Source of the DNA: Candidatus Omnitrophota bacterium
GTDB taxonomy: Bacteria; Omnitrophota; Gorgyraeia; Zapsychrales; Fredricksoniimonadaceae
Assembly: GCA_016196515.1 (NCBI GenBank)
Contig: JACPXN010000002.1
Location: 1 to 17,426, forward strand
DNA: 17,426 nt
Direction of reading: 5' to 3'
Made by a program: the position numbers and the translations under genes. Under the pieces are notes generated by a model, which saw only the letters and a list, made by a program, of their open reading frames with translations, did not search any database and was not told the DNA's origin. Positions 1 to 8,014 of the stretch are shown one piece after another; within the stretch, counting starts at the first letter, position 1; every line of letters begins with the position of its first letter.

Positions 1-497
1 CCGCTGCCTGAAACCGCAGTGACCGCATCCATCTGATTCTCTTTGACCAGCATTGTCCTCCCGATGCTGGATAATATTTTCCGCGCAACAGCCAGGTCTT
101 TAGACGAAGCATATTGACCGGCGCACAAGGCCGTCATCCCTTCACCAATCAAAGCCGGCATGTTGGGCATGGCGCGCACGACCCTGACCTTGCCCAAATG
201 TTCCTCAAAAAATTTGGTCGTCAAACCGGCCGCGATCGAAATAAAAAGTTTATGGCCCGCCCCCTGAACACCTGCAAGCACGGCTTCCATGTCCTGCGGC
301 TTAACCGCAAAAATGACAACTTTCGCATGATCAAAAGCGCAATGAATATCATCCTGAATGATCACCTTATATTTTTTCTTTAAATATTTCGCGCGTGCGG
401 TATTTATTTCAAAAACAGAAGCACGATGGGCTTTGCGCAGACCTTTGATCAAAGCCTCACCCATATTCCCCCCGCCGATGATCGTCATATCAGCCAT
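1..497 (-). CDS. proC: Pyrroline-5-carboxylate reductase ProC, 3' end cut by window edge
   Basis: Catalyses the last step of proline synthesis, NAD(P)H-dependent reduction of 1-pyrroline-5-carboxylate, in the cytoplasm. The first 165 codons are present; family members are about 270 residues. The N-terminus MADMTIIGGGNMGEAL carries the Rossmann glycine motif GGGNMG. Further in are VIFAVKPQDM, ISIAAGL and VVRAMPNMPALIGEGMT, all typical of ProC. The visible part stops at VTAVSGSG, the start of the conserved substrate-binding segment. The ATG at 497 overlaps the yggS stop by 8 bases (ATGGCTGA), which implies translational coupling. A yggS-proC pair is a common bacterial arrangement. An alternative start is the second Met, three codons later. 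The identification is firm; the C-terminal dimerisation domain lies outside the window. Confidence 0.95.
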   Translation of the reverse strand, partial: MADMTIIGGGNMGEALIKGLRKAHRASVFEINTARAKYLKKKYKVIIQDDIHCAFDHAKVVIFAVKPQDMEAVLAGVQGAGHKLFISIAAGLTTKFFEEHLGKVRVVRAMPNMPALIGEGMTALCAGQYASSKDLAVARKILSSIGRTMLVKENQMDAVTAVSGS

Positions 498-1185
498 TTT
501 TAAATATTGCGCTCCCTATACGGACCATATTGGATCCCTCTTCGATCGCGATGCGGTAATCCGAACTCATGCCCATGGAGAGGTATTTCATGTTGACCCT
601 TGGATCTCCTGAAAAACGTTTTAAAACGCCGTCGCGGATGTCCCGCAATTCGCTGAAAGTTTTCCGGATGATGCCTTCATCTTCGGTCAAAGGCGCCATG
701 GCCATAAGGCCCAAAACACGCACATGCTCCAAACCGGAAATGCGTTCCATGAGCGCGAAGGCCTTTTCGGGCGCGGCCCCGGATTTCTGCGGCTCACGGG
801 CGGTATTGACCTGCACCAGAATGTCCGCGGTCCTGCCCAATTTCGCGGCCTGTTTTTCGATCTCATCAGCCAAACGCGCACTATCCACCGACTGGATCAA
901 GCCCGCAACCTTGAGCGCATCCCCGGCCTTATTCGCTTGTAAATGGCCGATGAGATGTCCGGTCAAATGCGGGTTTTTGGCGATGAGGCCCGGAAATTTT
1001 TTTTCGGCCTCCCGCACCCGGTTCTCCGCGATGTGTTCAATGCCGGCAAAGACAGCTTCGTCAATGGCCTCAACGGAGGCGAGCTTGGTCACGGCCACCA
1101 AAACCACCTGCGACGGGTCACGACCGGCGATGCGGCAGGCAGCGGCGATGTCAGCCCGGACCTTTGCGACATTATCCTTGATCAT
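490..1185 (-). CDS. yggS: YggS/PROSC-type pyridoxal phosphate homeostasis protein
   Basis: A single-domain, fold-type III (alanine racemase-like) PLP-binding protein that buffers intracellular PLP; no catalytic reaction is established for the family. Length 231 aa is typical. The PLP lysine is K34 in LVAVTK. Other family signatures are HIAENRV, HLIGHLQANKA (usually HFIGxLQxNK), LVQVN, GLMAMAP, and LSMGMSSDYRIAIEEGSNMVRIG near the C-terminus, which holds the phosphate-binding serine and arginine region. The ATG at 1185 overlaps the stop of the response regulator gene (TAATG), and its own stop overlaps proC, so the three genes are probably one transcript. No strong Shine-Dalgarno precedes it; the region just upstream is occupied by a 20-bp palindrome. 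Confidence 0.96.
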   Translation of the reverse strand: MIKDNVAKVRADIAAACRIAGRDPSQVVLVAVTKLASVEAIDEAVFAGIEHIAENRVREAEKKFPGLIAKNPHLTGHLIGHLQANKAGDALKVAGLIQSVDSARLADEIEKQAAKLGRTADILVQVNTAREPQKSGAAPEKAFALMERISGLEHVRVLGLMAMAPLTEDEGIIRKTFSELRDIRDGVLKRFSGDPRVNMKYLSMGMSSDYRIAIEEGSNMVRIGSAIFKNG

Positions 1186-1571
1186 TAAGAGGGACCTGCC
1201 TGCCGGCAGGCAGGACCGAGGACTTCGGTGACCTTATCCAAAAGTTCCTGGAGTTTCAGCGGCTTTAAAAGGTAGGCCCTGACCCCGTGGCGCTTGAACA
1301 AGGGTTCCATTTCATTATGGGCGGTGGTCACGATGACCGGGATGGATTCATATCCGGGAACTTTGTTTTTTTCCATGATGAACGTATACCCGTCCATTTC
1401 TGGCATTTGCACATCCAAGAGGATCAAATGAGGGATCTTTTTCTTAAAATACGCCAGGGCCTCCTGCCCATTGTACGCCACCATCACCTCGAAACCAGAT
1501 TCTTCCAGTTTGCGTCTGATGATCTCAACAACAATGGGTTCGTCATCTACGACTAAAATGGTCTTTCCCAT
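1185..1571 (-). CDS. Single-domain response regulator (CheY-like receiver)
   Basis: A 128-residue stand-alone receiver domain with no output domain. The acidic pocket is D9-D10, the phospho-acceptor is D53 in LILLDVQMPEMDG, the conserved Thr is T83 in VTTAHN, and the switch lysine is K103 in LLKPL. It would signal by protein-protein contact, as CheY or Spo0F do; no histidine kinase is in the window, so the pathway is unknown. The last ten residues (GPACRQAGPS) are encoded largely by a GC-rich palindrome and look like a tail added to a domain that naturally ends near TEVLG. A strong promoter lies directly upstream, and the gene appears to begin a unit continuing into yggS and proC. There is no Shine-Dalgarno before the ATG at 1571. 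Confidence 0.93.
   Translation of the reverse strand: MGKTILVVDDEPIVVEIIRRKLEESGFEVMVAYNGQEALAYFKKKIPHLILLDVQMPEMDGYTFIMEKNKVPGYESIPVIVTTAHNEMEPLFKRHGVRAYLLKPLKLQELLDKVTEVLGPACRQAGPS
1195..1214. repeat. 20-bp perfect palindrome CCTGCCTGCC/GGCAGGCAGG in 3' end of response regulator gene
   Basis: Perfect inverted repeat of two 10-base arms with no spacer, centred between 1204 and 1205. It encodes the PACRQAG part of the response regulator tail and lies about ten bases upstream of the yggS ATG. The identical 20 bases recur at 12754-12773, and a split copy with nine-base arms is at 4005-4048. It is therefore a dispersed repeat rather than gene-specific sequence. Confidence 0.9.
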
Positions 1572-1577
1572 AGCTGT

Positions 1578-1605
1578 ATTCTATCTAAAGGACGCGGATT
1601 GACAA
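1578..1605 (-). promoter_or_regulatory. Sigma-70-like promoter, predicted leaderless start of the response regulator
   Basis: On the minus strand TTGTCA (1605-1600, 5 of 6 to consensus) is followed after 16 bases by TAGAAT (1583-1578, 5 of 6). Six bases (ACAGCT) then separate the -10 box from the ATG at 1571, so the expected transcription start coincides with the A of the start codon. No Shine-Dalgarno sequence is present. It lies in the 57-base gap after the addB-like gene and would drive the response regulator, yggS and proC. Confidence 0.6.
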
Positions 1606-1628
1606 GCGGAGACACAAAATTTTTTTCT

Positions 1629-4307
1629 CTACGGTTTATCCGTAAAAGGCACGGCGGGATCAAAGATCTGGGCCATGACGCGCCCAAGGGCCGTCATGAA
1701 TTGGGGCAAAACGATTGTACGGCCGGCGGGGCCGGCATCATCCAGGAACGTTTCCAATTTTGACGTACGCAGATGATAAATGGCCGCGTTGACAGGCTCA
1801 TCGGGATAAAGCCGATCCAGATAATGCACATACAGCGGCATCTGGAACGATGTTACGACAGGCATCCGGTTGGCGCCTCCGGTCTTGTAATCAATGATCA
1901 TGATGGTGCCGTCGGCGGTGCGGTCCACCCGGTCCACGCGGTAAACAAACTTGACCGGGCCGCAAGGAAAATGGATGACATCCTCAAAGGCATGCTCAAG
2001 ATAAAGGACCTGGGCCACACGTTCGCAGCGCCGGGCCTCCTGCTCAAGGAACCGTTGAAGCCGCGCGGAAAGGACCTCTTTCATCAAAAAGGCGTCCGAG
2101 GCCATGGCACCGCCAAACGTTTGCTCAAAATGTGTTTCAAAAAGTCCGCGGAAATACCGCCCGAACGCGGCATCCAGAACGGGCTTCCTGCCTTTAAAAC
2201 GCCTGAACGCCTCCTCCAGCAAAGCGTGGACAAAGATGCCGACATGTTTACCTTCCGGATCGTCGAGAAGATCGTCTTTTTCCTTCAGACCCAGCACATA
2301 TTTGAAATAAAATTCATAGGGGTTGTGCGCATAGGTATTAACGCTGGTCGCCGAGAACGTCATTGCCTTGAGGAAATCGATCAGGACCGGCGTCTTGGGC
2401 GCGGATCTCGCCGCCGCAGGTATTTCGGCGCGAAAACCCGGACGATGGACAGCCACGGCTCCCAAAATCCCTTCGCGTTTTTCCTGTTCCCAGACCAGTT
2501 CTTCGATAAAACGGCTCCTTTGCTTGTCCGGCCTCTCCTGATAGACCAGATGCACACGCTCGGCACAGGACAGCAGGCGCATGAACTGGTAACGCTGGAT
2601 CTCTTCCTCGAATTCCAGCCGATTAAGTTTAAGTTTGACCATGACTTCCCGCGGGATCAACGGTTCATACACGTTGAGGTTCGGCAACATGCCTTCGTTG
2701 ACGTCGGCGACGATCACGTCCTTGAAACTCAAAGACCGGGTCTCAAAAAGCCCCAGCACCTGCAGGCCCCGCAAAGGAGAGCCAGAAAACGCCACCATTT
2801 CGCCTTTCAAGCGTTCCAGCAATACTTTGAACAATTCTCCGTCGGCGAACGGTTCCGCGCCTTTTAAGGCGGCAAACTCATCCGCGATGCTCCCTAAGCG
2901 CTCGGCGATGCGCGCGTTCAAAGGATCATCCTTCGTCCGGCCGCTCTGGGCCATAAAAGACAGCAACCCGTTGAGTGCGCGTGCCAGGTCCCGGGGAGCG
3001 CGCACATTTTGCCAGGCCTCAAACAAATGCTGATGGACCTTGGAGAGGATGTCCCCCACATCTTTCAAAGCCAAAAATAATTTTCCGGACAGGGGCGTGC
3101 GGACATCGCCGGTCAAAACCTCTTCGACCTTATGGATCACGGCCCGATCCAGCTCCTTGACCAGCGGATGGCGCAGGACTTTCAGGTAATCGCGGGCATA
3201 ATACAGGCCGTCGCGCCGTGAGGCCTGGGCCGCGATGATCGATTCCAACAAGGCATGCAAAGAACTGCGGCGCAAAGGATAGCCCATGGAAATATTAAAA
3301 TCGCCCAGACCCTCCCCCAGGACGGACAATAAAGGAAGCATAAATTCCGCATCCGGTAAAACAATGACCGCGCTGGCCGGGTCCGGGACCTGACAAAGGA
3401 CTTCGGCGATCAGGCCGGCCTGAGAATGCATGTCAAAAGCCGCGTGAAGGAACAGATCAAAAGATGTGGGGCTCACCTGGTCCCCTTCCACGACGGGAGA
3501 ACCGGCCACGCGGGAGATGCGCTCAAGGGCCGGCCAGCGGCGCTGGTCCCCCTGCACCATGAGTACCGCTTTTTTCCTGTCGTAAAGGTCCTTGACCACG
3601 GCCATTTCGGTGGCGTGCAGGTAAAAGATATTGCAAAAAAGGATGCGGTCAAAGGACGCGGCATCCCAGGCGGACACGCCGCGGCCTGCTTTCCAATAAC
3701 GGTATCCCCGCACGCACAGGCCCTCTTTGTCCAAATGGGCATGATAAGCCCGGCGCAGGACCATCATGTCTTCCAAAAGCCGGTTGATGTCCTGCGGCAC
3801 GCTAAAACCGATGCGGGCCTGTTCGCCCAGGGCCTTTAACACATCGTCGCCGGTATCCTCCAGGTCCATTTGCTCGATAAAATGGGTGATCTCCTTGGCC
3901 CAGGGTAAAAACCTGGCAAAGGACTCTCTGTCTTTTAATATCTGCGGGGTATGGCGGCGGACCAGGTGATACAAAACCAGGGAATGTTCCAGGTCGCAAA
4001 CAACCCTGCCTGCTCGCCTCGCGGCGAAGCCGGGGGCCGGCAGGCAGGTTTGCCCCGGCCCGGCGCCTTGCTCGTCGATGATCATCGTGACGAGCTCATC
4101 CATGGTCAAAAATCGCGGCGGGGTGAACGGGCCCTTTATTTTATCCGCCAGCATGCGCTTGAGAAAAAGCGATGGCCGGTGTCCGCCGAACACAACGGCC
4201 AGACGGCGCATGTCCTTGCCCGGGACAATGTATTCCCGCTCGATGTAGGCGGCGGCATGGTCGAGGAAGCGTTCGGTCAATGGAATGGTGATCAATCGAT
4301 CAGACAT
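1629..4307 (-). CDS. AddB-like PD-(D/E)XK nuclease subunit lacking Walker A and Fe-S cysteines
   Basis: Probable partner of the adjacent AddA-like helicase-nuclease in double-strand break resection. I start it at the ATG at 4307 (MSDRLITIPLTERF, 892 aa); it overlaps the upstream stop by 8 bases. An in-frame ATG at 4370 would intrude further. The N-terminus has LAVVFGGHRPSLFLKR where AddB carries a Walker A motif, so ATP binding is unlikely. The RecC/AddB-like middle includes LGLFETRSLSFKDVIVADVN and NEGMLPN (about 519-544). The C-terminal nuclease shows H694, D792 (RVDRVDR) and D806/K808 (IIDYKTG). Classical AddB has a cysteine before the nuclease and a C-terminal Cys triad holding an Fe-S cluster; here AHNPYEF lacks the first, and the chain ends at PFTDKP without the others. 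Residues 88-101 are encoded by a palindromic repeat. Confidence 0.82.
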   Translation of the reverse strand: MSDRLITIPLTERFLDHAAAYIEREYIVPGKDMRRLAVVFGGHRPSLFLKRMLADKIKGPFTPPRFLTMDELVTMIIDEQGAGPGQTCLPAPGFAARRAGRVVCDLEHSLVLYHLVRRHTPQILKDRESFARFLPWAKEITHFIEQMDLEDTGDDVLKALGEQARIGFSVPQDINRLLEDMMVLRRAYHAHLDKEGLCVRGYRYWKAGRGVSAWDAASFDRILFCNIFYLHATEMAVVKDLYDRKKAVLMVQGDQRRWPALERISRVAGSPVVEGDQVSPTSFDLFLHAAFDMHSQAGLIAEVLCQVPDPASAVIVLPDAEFMLPLLSVLGEGLGDFNISMGYPLRRSSLHALLESIIAAQASRRDGLYYARDYLKVLRHPLVKELDRAVIHKVEEVLTGDVRTPLSGKLFLALKDVGDILSKVHQHLFEAWQNVRAPRDLARALNGLLSFMAQSGRTKDDPLNARIAERLGSIADEFAALKGAEPFADGELFKVLLERLKGEMVAFSGSPLRGLQVLGLFETRSLSFKDVIVADVNEGMLPNLNVYEPLIPREVMVKLKLNRLEFEEEIQRYQFMRLLSCAERVHLVYQERPDKQRSRFIEELVWEQEKREGILGAVAVHRPGFRAEIPAAARSAPKTPVLIDFLKAMTFSATSVNTYAHNPYEFYFKYVLGLKEKDDLLDDPEGKHVGIFVHALLEEAFRRFKGRKPVLDAAFGRYFRGLFETHFEQTFGGAMASDAFLMKEVLSARLQRFLEQEARRCERVAQVLYLEHAFEDVIHFPCGPVKFVYRVDRVDRTADGTIMIIDYKTGGANRMPVVTSFQMPLYVHYLDRLYPDEPVNAAIYHLRTSKLETFLDDAGPAGRTIVLPQFMTALGRVMAQIFDPAVPFTDKP
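4005..4048. repeat. Split palindrome inserted in frame in the addB-like gene
   Basis: Nine-base arms CCTGCCTGC (4005-4013) and GCAGGCAGG (4040-4048), matching the arms of the 20-bp palindrome at 1195 and 12754, enclose 26 bases that contain a smaller hairpin (TCGCC/GGCGA on the minus strand). On the coding strand it encodes about CLPAPGFAARRAGR, an Ala/Arg/Pro-rich stretch between the domain part ending DEQGAGPGQT and the part beginning VVCDLEHSLVLYH. Its length keeps the reading frame. Confidence 0.75.
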
Positions 4308-7300
4308 AAACAATTTTTCCATGCACGGTGCGGCCGGGGTAAAGGGCCCGCACCAGATCGACATACTCATCCATTTGCTTTTGATGGGAGGCCTCGTCCT
4401 TGCGTGAAGTCTTAAAATCCACGACCCAAACTTCGCCGGGCATGACTAAAAGACGGTCCACGCGGCGGGTGTCGCCGAAACGGTTGACGATCTCCTGTTC
4501 GCAGATGACCTGTGTCGCCGGCGGCGGAAAAAATAAGGGCCGCACATCCTTCCTTTGCAAAAATTTGGAAAACCAGTCCTTGTATGCGCCGGTGTCCTGG
4601 GAAGGAAAACGATCAGCCATGCGGCCGACGGCATTCTCAACGGATGACCGGACATCGGCACCGTTCAAGTCCCCCAAACAAGCCAGACAAAAATGCGCGG
4701 CCTCGCCTTTCAAACGCGTGTTCGCGTCGTCCAAGTCCTGGCCGGCAAAATCCTCATGCAAACGGCTGATCCATCGGCGGCTGACGGATGTTTCGAGCAA
4801 GGAACGGGGCGGGACCTCGGGTTTGAGCGGACCGGGGCGAGACACCTGCCCGACGGCGCGCGCGTCATCGGGAACCAGCCCCCAAACAGGATTGACGGCG
4901 TTGCCCGCGCGTTCGGGGACAAAGATATACATTTCCCACTTCGCGCGGGTCAGGGCCACATAAACACTGTTCAACTGGGCAAAAAACTCTTTTTTATATT
5001 CCGCATGGAAACGTTCCCTGAGGTCCTCACAAAAGACCCCGTAGGAGTTCTTCAAACGCAACAGGCGTATGCCGTCCCCGCTTTCATCCCACACAAAAGA
5101 CTGCCCCCCGTCCTTGTCCCCGGACCCAGGGATGACCGCCATGTCCAAAAATGGGATGATCACAACGGCAAATTCCAGGCCCTTGGCCTTATGCACCGTC
5201 AAAACCCGCACGGCATCCGCGTCGTTGACGGAAAGAAAGCGTTCCTCCCCTTCCAAGGCATCGAAATACTCCAAAAAACTTTGCAAGTCACAGCTGTCTT
5301 CTTCCTTGCGTTTGATGAGTTCCAAAAAATGTAAAATAAACCCGCGCGCCTCAGGAAAATGCTCAAGCATCCGCCAGTCGTGGCATACGCTGACGGCCAA
5401 TTCATACAAAGGATAAAGCCCTGCCTCCTGAAAATGCCTTGCAAAATGCCGCTGCCACATCTCCGGAAAGGAATCCTGAAAAACTTTGTGCAAAGGTCTG
5501 GTGCGCTCTTTAAACAAAAAATCTCTCACCGCCTGCGGGGCCATTCCTGATGCCGGGGGAAAGATCTCTCCGGACAAAAACGCCGCAAAACCGATATTGT
5601 CGACGGGGGAATTCAAAAATTTCAGATAGTCCAAAAACTCTTTGACCAGGGGATGGTTTTTCACGTCGCTGGTGCGTTGGGATTGGACGGGGATGTTCTC
5701 ACTCAAAAGCCATTGGCTGACCTGTGTCGCCTGGGCATTGCTGCGGGTCAGGACCGCCATGTCCTGCCAGCGAAAACGGCCGCGGACGTCCTTTAACGTT
5801 TCCAGGAGCCGGGCACGGACGACCTCCTCGCGTTGGGCCTTCGTTGTTCCGGCCACCATTTCCACCCGTACCAATCCCTGGTCCAATTCCGGCCGCGCCT
5901 CCTGTCGGGCATGGCCGTACATCTCTTCACAAAATTGTTCATCCAAAGGCCCGAAAACGGTGTTAGAACGCAGGAAACGTTTCAAATTATCCACGGCGAA
6001 AATACGGTTATTAAAATCAACGATGTGCCGGTGACTGCGGTGATTCTTGGTGAGCGTCTCTAACACCACGTTGAAATGGGAAAGCTCGTCCTGCAGCCGG
6101 TCGAACAATTCGCTTTTGCCCCCGCGGAACCCGTAGATGGCCTGTTTCTTGTCCCCCACATAGAACAATGTCCCACCGGTGGAAAGAGCATCCTCCACCA
6201 TCATGGACAGGTTGGCCCATTGCCCGAAATTTGTGTCCTGGAATTCATCGATGAGGTAATGGCGGAAACGCGCGGCCAAACGGTAATACAATTCCTCGAC
6301 GGTGACCAGCCCATCGTCGAACAGCGCGCGGGCCTTGCTGTTGAGTTGCTCCAAAAACAGCACGTCGTCCTTGACCTGATGCGTCTTTAAACCGGCCATC
6401 ACACGGTCAAAAAGGTCGATGTACGGGTCAAATATCCCGTAGGCTTCAAGGCGGACAATGGCCTGCAGGTTTGAGCGCGCCTCGCCCCATAAGCGCGACA
6501 GCTCAAGCCCAACGCCTTTGCCCTTTGTCACGGGAAAATTGTCCTTGGCCAATAACGCGTTCACATCATCCACGTTAAAACCGACCGTATGCCGGCCGCA
6601 AAAATCCTCAAGCCAGCCCCGAAACCGTTTGTGCGTGCCCTCAGGAGCAAGACGATGCATCTGTGTGACCAAGGCGATGAATTTTTGTTTCATCGTCCAC
6701 AGATCCTGCGCGCCGTCGCCGTATTTGATAAATCCCTTCTGATAAATATTCTGATGGGTGAACAGGACCTTGAGAACGGCGAAGAAATCTTTTTTGGGGA
6801 ACCATCCGGTGCGGTTCTCCAAAAAAAGGTATTGACGGACCATGTCTGTCAAAAGCCGGCGTAACGCCGTGTCCCTGCCTGAAGCGGCGATGATCTCATC
6901 GAGCGCCAGTTCGAGGTAATCACAAGAATCGCGCCGGATCTTGAAACGCGCCGAAAGGCCGACCTTGAATGCGCACCCGGACAAAAGCGCGTTCATGAAA
7001 CTGTCAATGGTCTGGACCTGGAAAAAATGATATTGGCGGATGAGTTCTTCCATGAGCCGGTAGGCCATGCGCTCGGCCTGCGGCTTTGCAAGGCCTAAGG
7101 GGGCCACAAGATCTTCGTATTCCCCCGGCGCCAGGCCCCCCAAGGCGATGCGCTTGAGGAGCTCGACGATACGCTCCTTCATCTGTCCGGCGGCCTTATT
7201 GGTGAACGTGATGGCCAAAATATGTTTCATGGCCAAAGGATCGCGGGAAGCTAACAGCAGGATCTGGATATAACGTTTGGCGAGCGCGGTGGTCTTGCCG

Positions 7301-7341
7301 GAGCCGGCCGAGGCCTCGACCACGCGGACTTCAGGAAACAA
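4300..7341 (-). CDS. AddA/RecB-like superfamily 1 helicase with C-terminal nuclease
   Basis: UvrD-family helicase fused to a PD-(D/E)XK nuclease, expected to unwind and degrade DNA ends for recombinational repair. Counting from a TTG at 7341 (1013 aa): Walker A ASAGSGKTT (10-18), motif Ia TFTNKAAGQM (45-54), DEFQDT (365-370), GDKKQAIYGFRGG (396-408), NHRSH near 435, VLTVHKAKGLEF (713-724) and YVALTRAKW (794-802). The nuclease has H883, D962 (RRVDR) and D975/K977 (VVDFKTS). All helicase and nuclease residues are present. The start is uncertain: the first in-frame ATG at 7425 would overlap the pyrophosphatase gene by 95 bases, whereas TTG overlaps by 11 and places the Walker A where the family has it; no Shine-Dalgarno is visible for either. 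The stop overlaps the addB-like ATG (ATGTCTGA), so the two subunits are translationally coupled. AddA is the best match by layout; RecB is less likely because no recC or recD is present. Confidence 0.88.
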   Translation of the reverse strand: MFPEVRVVEASAGSGKTTALAKRYIQILLLASRDPLAMKHILAITFTNKAAGQMKERIVELLKRIALGGLAPGEYEDLVAPLGLAKPQAERMAYRLMEELIRQYHFFQVQTIDSFMNALLSGCAFKVGLSARFKIRRDSCDYLELALDEIIAASGRDTALRRLLTDMVRQYLFLENRTGWFPKKDFFAVLKVLFTHQNIYQKGFIKYGDGAQDLWTMKQKFIALVTQMHRLAPEGTHKRFRGWLEDFCGRHTVGFNVDDVNALLAKDNFPVTKGKGVGLELSRLWGEARSNLQAIVRLEAYGIFDPYIDLFDRVMAGLKTHQVKDDVLFLEQLNSKARALFDDGLVTVEELYYRLAARFRHYLIDEFQDTNFGQWANLSMMVEDALSTGGTLFYVGDKKQAIYGFRGGKSELFDRLQDELSHFNVVLETLTKNHRSHRHIVDFNNRIFAVDNLKRFLRSNTVFGPLDEQFCEEMYGHARQEARPELDQGLVRVEMVAGTTKAQREEVVRARLLETLKDVRGRFRWQDMAVLTRSNAQATQVSQWLLSENIPVQSQRTSDVKNHPLVKEFLDYLKFLNSPVDNIGFAAFLSGEIFPPASGMAPQAVRDFLFKERTRPLHKVFQDSFPEMWQRHFARHFQEAGLYPLYELAVSVCHDWRMLEHFPEARGFILHFLELIKRKEEDSCDLQSFLEYFDALEGEERFLSVNDADAVRVLTVHKAKGLEFAVVIIPFLDMAVIPGSGDKDGGQSFVWDESGDGIRLLRLKNSYGVFCEDLRERFHAEYKKEFFAQLNSVYVALTRAKWEMYIFVPERAGNAVNPVWGLVPDDARAVGQVSRPGPLKPEVPPRSLLETSVSRRWISRLHEDFAGQDLDDANTRLKGEAAHFCLACLGDLNGADVRSSVENAVGRMADRFPSQDTGAYKDWFSKFLQRKDVRPLFFPPPATQVICEQEIVNRFGDTRRVDRLLVMPGEVWVVDFKTSRKDEASHQKQMDEYVDLVRALYPGRTVHGKIVYV

Positions 7342-8008
7342 TAGAGGACACCATGGATTCGAGATTGGCGAAACGGTCGTGATAATCCGCACGGCTGCGG
7401 CGGATGACTTCCAGGGCCTCTTCACGGTTGTAAACGTGGGTGATCTCGCAGATGCGTTCCTCGGAACCGGGAAGGTCCTTGTAGGTCAGAAAATAATGCT
7501 TGAGCCGGTCGACGAACGCGCGCGGGCAGTCCTCGATGTTGTGCCACTGGCTGTAGAGGCCGTCGCCGTACATGACCGCGATGATCTTGTCGTCCGCTTT
7601 ACCCTCGTCGATCATGCGAAAGCCGCCGATCGGAATGGCCCGCACGATGACATCGCCGTGGCTGATGACCTTCTCGGTCAAAATGCAGATGTCCAGCGGG
7701 TCGTTGTCCCCAACGATCCCCAAACGCCCCGTGCGTTGTGAACAAAAATCCGCGGTATTCCTGGAGCAATAGGTCTGCGGGATGAATCCATACAGCGTCG
7801 GGCAGATGCTGGAGTATTTTTGCGGGCGGGCCACTTTCAAAAACCCGCTTTTCTTGTCTATCTCGTATTTGACGGTATCGGAAGGCACGGTCTCGATATA
7901 GGTATTGAAGATCTCGGGTGCCTCCTCGCCGATGGGGATGCCGTGCCACGGATGCGCGCGTAACAGCAAGGCCAGCGACCGCCACAGCGCCTTGATTTCG
8001 TCGTTCAT
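7331..8008 (-). CDS. Family I inorganic pyrophosphatase
   Basis: Hydrolyses pyrophosphate to two phosphates with Mg2+ in the cytoplasm, pulling biosynthetic reactions forward. Length is 225 aa, somewhat longer than the E. coli enzyme (about 175) because of an N-terminal extension (ALWRSLALLLRAHPWHGI) and a longer C-terminal end. Active-site residues are visible: E49 in KYEIDK, D101, D103 and D106 in GDNDPLD, and D134, D139 and K141 in DEGKADDKI. The substrate-site YGFIPQTY segment is also present. It starts 12 bases after the purE stop. Its own promoter overlaps the end of purE, with the -10 box six bases before the ATG and no Shine-Dalgarno. The 3' end overlaps the likely start of the addA-like gene. 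Confidence 0.93.
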   Translation of the reverse strand: MNDEIKALWRSLALLLRAHPWHGIPIGEEAPEIFNTYIETVPSDTVKYEIDKKSGFLKVARPQKYSSICPTLYGFIPQTYCSRNTADFCSQRTGRLGIVGDNDPLDICILTEKVISHGDVIVRAIPIGGFRMIDEGKADDKIIAVMYGDGLYSQWHNIEDCPRAFVDRLKHYFLTYKDLPGSEERICEITHVYNREEALEVIRRSRADYHDRFANLESMVSSIVS

Positions 8009-8014
8009 AGAATT

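Noticed and set aside
114..612. Plus-strand frames over proC
   Set aside because: The minus strand encodes an unmistakable ProC N-terminus through this whole region.
1195..1214. Palindrome as a rho-independent terminator of the response regulator gene
   Set aside because: It lies inside the coding sequence, has no T tract on either side, and is found elsewhere inside another repeat.
1773..2867. Plus-strand reading frame of 364 aa opposite the addB-like gene
   Set aside because: Antisense shadow of a gene with recognisable nuclease motifs; no Shine-Dalgarno and no family resemblance.
4005..4048. CRISPR-like or integron-like repeat
   Set aside because: Copies are isolated by kilobases, with no regular spacing, no spacers and no associated genes.
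1185..7341. addA-addB-response regulator as a new defence system
   Set aside because: AddAB is a standard recombination complex; the response regulator has its own promoter and no kinase or effector is nearby, so a joint system is not supported.
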